Part shown: piece by piece, positions 1-64,000 of the stretch
Numbering within the stretch: the stretch's first letter is position 1
Layout: each line of letters begins with the position of its first letter
NCBI GenBank assembly: GCA_020086605.1
Contig: JACBWW010000004.1
Location: forward strand, 26,109,132-26,173,131
From: Lanius collurio
Lineage: Eukaryota > Chordata > Aves > Passeriformes > Laniidae
Reading direction: 5' to 3'
DNA length: 64,000 nt
Translations under genes and position numbers: made by a program
Notes under the pieces: model-generated
What the model was told of the DNA's origin: nothing
Databases searched by the model: none
What the model saw: the letters and a program-made list of their open reading frames with translations, nothing else

Positions 1-720
1 TAGTCTGGCCTTCAGTGATGTGAGGCACTCCAGATTAACTTGAAATGGTGAAAACTCCTTCTCCTGATTTCCTATGTTCCTGTCTCTCCCCTTCCTTGGG
101 AAAAAGTTAATCCACAGTAGCATGGGAATCAGACACACTATTATTGCCAGGGGAGCTTGCCCCACCTTTTCAAACTGGCTCATTGCCACTCCTATGGTAC
201 CACCAGAGCTGGGGAAAAAAGAAATCTCACAGTTACAGGAAAAAAAAAATGAAATGGGATTATAATTGACAGAGAAGCTTCTCAGAGAGCAGCTGTGAAA
301 AAGTGAGGAAGAACACAGGAAGCCTGGGATATATATTGGGATGTGCGTTGGGAAAGTGATGCCTTACAGCAGCACCACTATGTTTTGTGTTCTCCATGAA
401 GTTAGGACAATAACATATATCAGTTGGCAAGCATGCATACAAAGATTAAGAAAGAAGAAATAAAAAGCTAACCTACATACAAAACCACAGTATAATCTTT
501 TATTATAACCTAATTTACTTGATGGTCTGACTCATGATTTTTGAGTCCTCCGGGTTTGCAGCTCTGCTCCACTTCTTCGTCGTATCAAGCAGCACATTCA
601 CCATCTAAGTTCCTGAAAAGGGATTTCGTTGCTCTGCTTCTTGTTTTCACTGCTTTACCTAAATCAGCTACAAATGCTTCCATTTCAGTGTGCATTTAGA
701 AAAGCAGACAAATCGAGTTT
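1..720. other. Upstream non-coding flank
   Basis: AT-rich sequence before the CpG island. The open frames here are short and have no recognisable protein motif. I see no repeat family, RNA gene or exon of a neighbour. It is probably intergenic sequence upstream of SPRED1; distal regulatory elements may be present but cannot be recognised by eye. Confidence 0.6.
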
Positions 721-1839
721 ACACACACCCTCCCGGTGCCGTCACCCCCCTAGAACCGCAATTAGGGAGTTACGGAAATAATTACAAAAAGGGCTCCGCT
801 TTTCGTCGTCTCCGGAGAGCACACTGGTGCAGCCTCACAGGGCACCGCTCGAAGCGGCGCAGCCCGGACCGCCGTGCCCGCTCCGCTCGGCTCGCCAGTG
901 CAGCCGCTCCACGCCGCGTTCCGGCGGGACCCGGGGGCTGAGGGCGGGCGCTCCGGGAGCAGCCGCCCGTAGCAGGTATGGGGCAGGGGGTCCCGCCTCA
1001 CCAAAGACAGCCGCGCTTTCGCGACTACGTTCTCTTCGGATTAAAAAAAGTAGCAAAGCGTGAGAGGCCAGCCCGCAGGCGGAGACTCCGGCGCTCAGTC
1101 GCGCCCGCCCCGAGCCCCCAGCCGCTGCAGGCGAGCGAGCTGGGCCCTTCGCCACTGGCGGACCATTTCCTCCCTCCTCTCCCAGGACGCCCTCCACGGC
1201 CCGCAGCGGCGGCCCCGGGGGTCTGCGCGGCCCCGCTCCGAGCAGGAACGCCCGGCGCGCCGGGGCCGGTGGGGCGCGGGAGCGGCGGCCCCGCGCCTTC
1301 GGAGCAGGAAGGAGCGCGGCCGCGGGCAGCCCGCATATCCCTCCGCGGCGCCGTGCGTGCGTGTGCGGCGGCGGCTCCCCGGGAAGCGCGTGAGGCAGCG
1401 CCAGGGGGAGGGAACTACTTTCAGGAAACTCGAGCGTCGGGCAGCGCCGGGCGCCGCTGGGAGGGCGGTGGCGCGAGCCCGTCCGGTGGCGGGCGCGGGT
1501 CAAGGGGATTACTTTCCTGCCCTCGCTCTTCCCTCCTCTCCCGCCTCCTTTTCCCCCGTGGTTATTTTGGATCAAGCTGTGGCGGCGGAAGGAGCCTGAA
1601 GTCAAAGCTTCCGCCCAGTTTTCCTGTGAGGAGGAGGCGGGGGCGGCCGCGAGGAGCCGAGGCGGTGGCAGCGGCCGCTAATGGGGTTGCTGCCGGGGAG
1701 GAAACGCGGCCGCTGAACTTCCCCGCGGGCTTTCTCTCTCCTCTCCCCCTCGTCCTGCAACCGAGGGCTCCTCTCTCGCCCTGGCAGCTCCGCTCCCGCT
1801 CCCCCTCCCTCCCCGCGCCTCTCCTCACACAAACAGCCG

Positions 1840-1896
1840 TGACGCATCCTCGCTCTCCGCCGTCCCCCCCCTTCCCACCCCCAGGCTGGTTTAAAA
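1840..1896 (+). promoter_or_regulatory. Candidate core-promoter motifs: TGACGCA and TATA-like TTTAAAA
   Basis: TGACGCA (1840-1846) resembles an ATF/AP-1 half site, and TTTAAAA (1890-1896) is the only TATA-like word in this part of the island. It is flanked by long C runs at 1864-1882 and 1900-1911. If the TATA-like word works, transcription would begin near 1920 and the 5' UTR would be about 690 nt. CpG-island promoters usually lack a TATA box, so this is a weak call from motif inspection alone. Confidence 0.25.
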
Positions 1897-2130
1897 CGCC
1901 TCCCTCCCCCCGTCGCCAGCCTTCTCCTTGGGGCCGGCGCGTCCTCCCTCCGCAGTGCTCGGCGTCGCTTTGGAGGGGGTGGGAGATCCTCGCCGAGCCT
2001 CTCTGCCCCCCTTTTCCCCTTCCCTCCCCGTCTGCCCCGGCCTGTGGCGGCTCCGGTGTCTGGAGGAATTTCTGCCGCCGCCTGCCCCGGCTGTGCGCGG
2101 GAGGCGGGCGGGCAGGGAGGGAGGCGGCCG

Positions 2131-2183
2131 AGCAGCAGCAGCAGGAGGAGGAGGAGGAGAAGGAGGAGGAGGAGGGCAGCAGC
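2131..2183 (+). repeat. Triplet-rich tract (AGC)n then (GGA)n
   Basis: Four AGC units are followed by a purine tract of GGA/GAG units and a short return to AGC. It probably lies in the 5' UTR or just upstream. The tract is a candidate for length variation between individuals. On the opposite strand the GC-rich triplets create long spurious open frames with runs of leucine or serine codons. Confidence 0.85.
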
Positions 2184-2203
2184 GAAGGCGGCTGCAGCGG
2201 GAG

Positions 2204-2287
2204 ATGAGCTGCAGCGGGAGGACGGTGCGGTGCAGCTTTTTGCGGCGGGGAGCCCTCCCTTGTCTCCACAACTCTGTCCCCCTTTAA
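2204..2287 (+). other. Candidate upstream ORF 1 (27 codons plus stop)
   Basis: An ATG at 2204 with a purine at -3 opens a 27-codon frame ending in TAA at 2285-2287. It lies about 320 nt before the SPRED1 start codon. It matters only if transcription begins upstream of 2204, which is not known. The peptide has no recognisable features; a role in translation control is an inference. Confidence 0.35.
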
Positions 2288-2349
2288 CTGGGAGCAGCTC
2301 AAGAGCAGAAGATCCGTGGTTGTTGCTTCTGTTTGCACCACTACCTTTA

Positions 2350-2372
2350 CCACCACCATCATCATCATCATC
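2350..2372 (+). repeat. Short (CAC)n/(CAT)n triplet tract
   Basis: Three CAC-type units followed by four CAT-type units in the probable 5' UTR. In one frame it encodes a histidine run and in another an isoleucine run, which explains the odd open frames around it. There is no evidence that it is translated. Confidence 0.8.
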
Positions 2373-2525
2373 TCCAAAGACAGGGGAAATACGCTGCACC
2401 GCCGGACAACAGGATTTCAGGTTTCCAGGATAAAGACCGCTCTCCTCCCCCTTTCCCCCCACCGCTCCCTCACTCACCGCACCGCCCGTGCCCTGGCTGG
2501 GGGCGGCAGACCGGGGGGGTTAACA

Positions 2526-2603
2526 ATGGTGAAGTTTCTGGTGAGTTCTGGCTGCGCCCTGGCTGCGTCGGTGCTGCTCCGTGTGCCTGTCGGATCGTGG
2601 TGA
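2526..2603 (+). other. Upstream ORF 2 ending 7 nt before the SPRED1 start
   Basis: An ATG at 2526 in strong Kozak context (A at -3, G at +4) opens a 25-codon frame with TGA at 2601-2603. The main SPRED1 ATG follows at 2611, leaving a 7-nt gap. The peptide begins MVKFLVSSG and has no known domain. A strongly placed uORF this close to the main start would be expected to reduce SPRED1 translation and leave it dependent on leaky scanning or reinitiation; that is inferred from general rules of translation initiation. The codon boundary at 2540/2541 also forms a good splice donor (CTG|GTGAGT). Confidence 0.6.
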
Positions 2604-2610
2604 GGAGAAA

Positions 2611-59271
<56,661 letters not shown>

Positions 59272-59817
59272 ATCAGTCTTGTGCCAAACAGAGCTGAAAA
59301 ATCTTTGTTTCCAGGAAGCATCTAACTTGGATTTGTGGAAGCTTTTTGGCAAGCTGAAGGGAATCTTCTTTCACGTAAGAGATGCTTGATGTGGAGGAAG
59401 CAACAAGACTTGTCAGACCTTGGCATTTTACAAGTGCTAGCCACGCCTAACTATTTCCTTTGAGTGCGTGGCATTTGTTGCGAGTTGTGAAGGAGATTTT
59501 GCAAAGGAAAGCCTGTTCTTATTATTGGCTATAAAATGAGTATATAAACTATGATTATACTAAAAGGGATTAACTTTTGCCACTTTGTACATTCATGGTT
59601 TAGGTGAGGGGGCTCTTTTAAAAGGATTAAAACTTATCTGAGGGGAAATTTTAACTAAAAGTGCACTAGTGACAGTTGATTTAAGATTAAGAAAAGTTAA
59701 TACTCAGCAAATGAGAAATGAAACTGATTTTAAGTGCAACTAAATCACTTATTAATAGTTTTTTGGAAGCAACTTTATGTATAAATAACAAATGTTTATA
59801 TTTAACTAAATGTGTAA

Positions 59818-59824
59818 GGTACGA
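59818..59824 (+). promoter_or_regulatory. SPRED1: miR-126-3p seed match (GGTACGA)
   Basis: Seven bases complementary to miR-126-3p nucleotides 2-7 with an A opposite position 1, about 550 nt after the stop codon. SPRED1 repression by endothelial miR-126, raising VEGF and FGF signalling, is established in mice and fish. GGTACGA is rare by chance because of its CpG, so its presence at the expected place suggests the site is kept in this lineage. Confidence 0.75.
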
Positions 59825-62800
59825 ATTATTACATGTTAAACTTTCCTTCCCTCCAGTATAGTAGGTATGGACCATATCTACTGTCACATTCCATGGTAGT
59901 ATTTTAAATAGTTAATTTAGTTGCATTTTTATTCCAGATGGACAAATTGATATTTTCAGTCCTGGTTCCCTTCAGCTACAGTTTGTGTTGAGTTGTATCC
60001 ATGCATTCTGATAATCTAAAAACCTTTAAAATATTAATTATTCTAGTCTTGAGTGACCAATATTTTTTTGTTAAGCACAGATGTAATTGTCTAAAATGTT
60101 CTTGTTAGAACATAACATTTATTTTTATATATAAACGACTTTGATTTCAACATAATAGCAAAAAGGATGTTGTTTCTGTTGTTCAACCAGCAAGTTGTTT
60201 TCTTTTGGGGTGTCCTCCAAAAATACTTTCTTGCATATTCAAATGTTCATTAAGCAAAAGGTACATTAAGGCAGTTGTAACAAATTGTCATCAGTGTTCT
60301 TGTTTATCCTTCTGTTAAACTAGGATCCTGTTCAGCTGTTTATCAAGTACTATGATTAAAACAAAAGATTAATAACAAAAGTGAAATTGTTTTCATTATT
60401 TTGAACCACAACTTTTTCTAATTTGAGCAGACAAGAACAAAAGTACTGTGTGTTTTGTTCAGAAAGAACAACAAAAGACTTAGCTTGAGAAATAAATCAC
60501 AGCCCAGGCAAAACTGAGTGAACTTCTTAATTGGGGAAATTTGAAGGCGGGGCTGGGGAGGGAGGCTGGAGAGTGAGAGAGTGTGTGTCTGTATGTGTAT
60601 GAATATGGTGGTATATTGTGCATGGTATTTCTTATGGTTTTGTACTTAGTAAGTCTAACTTTCAGGTAATAATTAATCAGTTAACTTGCAGAGAATTTTT
60701 AAAAGCATTACATGTTGTGCTGTGTTACGAAGTAAGAAAAGTTTACTTCTTGTTAAAAACATGTAAAACACTGAAAACAGTCATAATTCATTAGCAAAGG
60801 TGCTTATTTGACATCTTAGCTGGAGTGGGACAGATCAATCATCTTCAGTATACCCTTGTTATTAGACACAGAACCTAATAATTTTAATTTTAAGAATGCA
60901 TGACTTACTCTTCTCACTCTCTCCATGCATTTCTTTAGTATATTTTGTGTAATTTTTTTTTCTGCACGTATCAGGCCCCTTAATTTTCCTTTGTAGCCCA
61001 GAAGTAAAATGAGCAAATGTATATAACTATGTCTGTAAATTACTTTTTAAAAGAAAACATTTATATTTATATTACAGCTTGAATTGACCGCCTTTTGTAC
61101 ATAGATCATCTCAAAGTATTATTTCACATTGAAAAAGATTACAAATATCTTGATAACTGTAGAAGTTATGGAAGAGCTTCTAGTTTTGTATGCAGAGTTG
61201 ATTGGATGGCTGAAGTCCAAGAATATGACATGGCAGCAGCAGTCTTGGGTTTTACTGTTTATGTATTTGAAAGCTGCTACTCCGGTTGGTTTTCATGCTT
61301 CACACATTTTCAGCTAAACTTGGTTGCCTAGAATAGACTGTTAACTTTAAAAACAACTTTCATAAAAAATGATGATGTTTTTCTAGTGAATGAGAGGAAT
61401 TTAATATTTGTAAGTGCTAGGTTCCTAATTCAGGAGAAGTATGAACAACCTGAGAAAAGAACTTGCTGGCTGTATAAGAAAATGCTATATAATCATATTG
61501 TATATATATTTCAGAAAGAAATTAGTTTTAGCAGTTTCCTCTGAGCACTATAAAACATAGTGAAACTCCTGGTCCTGTACTGTATTTTATAAGACACATA
61601 TACTTTCATATTTTTATTAAATGTGTGCATTAATATTTTCACCTTGCATTTAACCACTTTGCTGCTAAAATGTTTTCACCTTTTGCTTTTCTCTTTGAAG
61701 ACTTATATCATCTAAAAAAGGTTACTGAATGGGCCCATGCTCGCTTGTTCCTGATGTGCTGCAAGTGTCAGCCAGCTTGCCTGGTTTGAGAGACCAAAGG
61801 AATGGTTGCGTAAGGGTTGGATTTAGCAGCATGCATGTGTGCTTTTTCTCTGGTGCTAGGGGTCTTACCCACTGTTACATGTAGGAGATGAGCAGTGGAA
61901 GGTAGACACAGCAAACCCATTTCAGAACAGCTTGTTGCATCCATACATCTTCTGGTTTTGGCGGCATGTAACATTTATTTATTCTATCTCTTCGGAAATA
62001 CTTTCTTGAGCATTTGGAAACAGAGAAATTTCTTCCCCGATCCGTAGTCCTTGTCCTTAACACCAGAGCTATAGTTTGTAAGGCATGTAGTAGCAGAGCT
62101 TTGTGTTGCTTGGAGGGGACCCGAGCCTTTGGAAACCTTCACGGAATACTAAGTCCTTCGCTCCTTGAAAGCCTCGGTTACCGTGAAAATTTTTTCCCCT
62201 TGAAAGTGGGGGAAGTTAAGTGAGAGCGGCGCTCGGGCACCATCTACTGGGGGAAAGCTCTGCGGCCTTCAGGCACAGCTCCTGGTGACATCGCAGTTAG
62301 CGGGCACGGCTTAAGGTACACGGTTAGGTTATGCTTTAGCCGTGAATTTACACAACAGTCATTTGGAATCTGACTGGGATGCTTCAGCTCATCGTGCTTC
62401 TTAAGTTGCATTATTAATACTGAAGTGAAAATCCTTTAACCATATATTTTTTTAGGTTTAAAATTATGATGGCCTGTTACAGGAGCTTAAGAACTAGGAA
62501 TGAAATGGAAAGTCTTTTCATTGTGTCACGGGGCTTATTAAAAAGTGCGTTTATTAACATTTCTTATAATTATTATTTTATTTATTTTCCCTCTCAAAGT
62601 TCTTACCATAGCGAAGTGATGGAGTTTTGATGCTCAAGCAGAGGGAATTTGGTCTTCTGTTTGTGGTACAATTGAGTTGTGAGTATGCACGGGTGGATGT
62701 GTGCTCTCACATGAAATTCAGTAGCTGTGAAGGGTATACCTACAGCTGTATGCATGGTTAAAGCAATATCTAATAATCATCTACAATTGTTAAGGTAACT

Positions 62801-63381
62801 GTTTAGTAAACAGTAGAAAATGATGACATAAAATTCTTCAAGAGCACATAGAAGAGATGTTTCAAACAGTCTTAACCAATGCAGTTTCCTCTAGAGAAGC
62901 AAAGGTATTTTGAAGAATGCCTTAATTGTGCATATTGGAATATAACATTCCCATTTTGGATGAGTTCTCTTCCAAATGGTCTGTTCATGTTTACCTGGAA
63001 GATAACGTCGAACATTCGTGTAAATAATGCCCAGGCTTCAATTAGACTTTAAATCTTTTCCAAGCTTATGGCACAATGTGCAGCCAGTATAGCTATACAT
63101 TCATATTAGTAAAATGAAGATCGGGATCACTGGCTGGCAACAAAAACAAGAACTTTAAAAAGATGCCTTATGGTACTATTAGTCCAGCAGCTGGGTGGAT
63201 AAAACTTGTTTCCTTTGGTGCATTTACAAATATAAAGAGGGGTTGAGGGAGCTGTTAGGTTTTCATTTTGGGGATTCTTTTTTCATCTGAAAGTTTCTCT
63301 CCCTTAATTGCAAAAGTTGTGGTTCGTTAAAGAAATCAAAGCATTTGGTGAAAATGCAGCCTTCGTGTTTAAAGCTGCAGT

Positions 63382-63388
63382 ATAAGCT
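63382..63388 (+). promoter_or_regulatory. SPRED1: Possible miR-21 seed match (ATAAGCT)
   Basis: Matches nucleotides 2-8 of miR-21-5p but lacks the flanking A (followed by G). Sprouty/SPRED messages have been reported as miR-21 targets. A single 7-mer of this composition can easily occur by chance in a UTR this long. Confidence 0.3.
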
Positions 63389-63697
63389 GTACATGGTTTT
63401 CCTTCTTTTGCTTGGTGCCATTTGCTTTTCACCCTAATGACCTCAAAGTGCCTCATGTGTATATTGTTTCCATTAAACCTCGACTGCTATTTGTGTTTAC
63501 TAAATGATGTATAATTTAATTAACTCATCCCATAGGTGTTGGCTTAAAGAATATGAATATAGCTTATTAATTTGAGTATATAATGTAAATATATGTCTTT
63601 AAGTTTGTAACTGGTTTGTTACAGCATATCCTTGTAAGTTGACGTAGTATATAACACCATAAAAACTGTTTCAATGTTTTTTCCCTGTATTTACCTG

Positions 63698-63720
63698 ATT
63701 AAAACAATCTTGAAATTAAA
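63698..63720 (+). terminator. SPRED1: Probable SPRED1 polyadenylation signals (two ATTAAA)
   Basis: ATTAAA occurs at 63698-63703 and again at 63715-63720, followed by T/GT-rich sequence (GTTTTTCTATTCTGTGTTGAG, 63731-63751) typical of the downstream element. A canonical AATAAA at 63801-63806 is an alternative end about 100 nt further on. Confidence 0.55.
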
Positions 63721-63722
63721 AA

Positions 63723-64000
63723 AATAACATGTTTTTCTATTCTGTGTTGAGATTGCTCAGAACAGTGCACATGAAATGAAATGTTGCAGCTCAAGAACAG
63801 AATAAAAAGTAAATACAGGTATTACCTTCAAACTCCAGCATCTTTCATTGTAAGAATGATTTGTAAGAGTTGCTATCACATTTTGAAGAAAAACGGGCTT
63901 ATAGCAGCTTGCTTTGTATGCACAGCGGTACTTGTCCTTGACATCATGCTGAGGAGGTCAAGATTCCTTTACATAAAATGTATCCATCTGAGTTCCCACT
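63723..64000. other. Downstream flank
   Basis: Sequence beyond the predicted SPRED1 end. Apart from the AATAAA at 63801 nothing is recognisable. In human the next gene on this side is FAM98B as I recall, but no exon of it is visible here. Confidence 0.5.

Larger units (their letters stand above)
59272..63722 (+). other. SPRED1: SPRED1 3' UTR (about 4.4 kb)
   Basis: Extends from the stop codon to a probable cleavage site near 63720. Mammalian SPRED1 also has a multi-kilobase 3' UTR. Candidate control elements are a miR-126 seed match, a miR-21 seed match, two UUAUUUAUU AU-rich nonamers (61975-61983 and 62578-62586), and four Pumilio-type UGUANAUA words (61018, 61499, 63019 and 63584). A CpG-richer patch lies at about 62030-62400. 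Internal AATAAA/ATTAAA words (for example 60491-60496 and 61616-61621) could give shorter forms. The few short open frames here are not genes. Confidence 0.75.

Noticed and set aside
835..2477. Long open frames on both strands (for example minus 835-1605 and 1562-2477, plus 978-2207)
   Set aside because: They lie in a CpG island where stop codons are rare, are compositionally biased (Pro/Arg/Gly/Ala, homopolymeric Leu or Ser from triplet repeats), and resemble no protein family.

Overview
The window is vertebrate nuclear DNA, almost certainly from a bird. It has one AT-rich gene with long introns, few interspersed repeats, and three CR1 LINE fragments of the avian type (3' ends bearing the ATTCTATG-like tail). 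I recognise no complete gene other than SPRED1, the Sprouty-related EVH1-domain inhibitor of Ras/MAPK signalling, which lies on the + strand and fills nearly the whole window. The identification comes from reading the exons by eye against what I remember of vertebrate SPRED1; no database search was run.

Layout: 1-720 is non-coding upstream flank with nothing I recognise. About 720-2760 is a dense CpG island holding the promoter, the 5' UTR with at least two upstream ORFs, and coding exon 1 (start codon 2611). Intron 1 (2640-36296) is about 33.7 kb. It has a second CpG-rich patch at about 3470-4060, simple repeats and two minus-strand CR1 copies. Exon 2 (36297-36471) and exon 3 (44340-44508) encode most of the EVH1 domain, exon 4 (45740-45789) is a tiny linker exon, and exon 5 (53743-53901) is linker. 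The last exon starts at 58612 and encodes the c-Kit-binding domain and the cysteine-rich SPR domain, with its stop at 59269-59271. A 3' UTR of about 4.4 kb runs to roughly 63720. Joining exons 1-5 directly to the last exon gives an intact 413-residue protein with consistent splice phases.

The most interesting point is the position of mammalian exon 6 (about 34 residues in human SPRED1). A recognisable but diverged counterpart lies at 54594-54701. It has a usable acceptor and is in frame, but it has no GT donor in the right phase and reads into a TGA whose final A is followed immediately by an AATAAA. It may be a decayed, skipped exon, an alternative terminal exon giving an EVH1-only protein of about 229 residues, or a short cassette using a GC donor. 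Intron 5 also offers a second possible intronic polyadenylation isoform. The 3' UTR keeps a seed match for miR-126, a known SPRED1 regulator in endothelium, plus AU-rich and Pumilio-type motifs.

I found no unrelated gene, RNA gene, CRISPR array, integrated virus or novel multi-gene system here.
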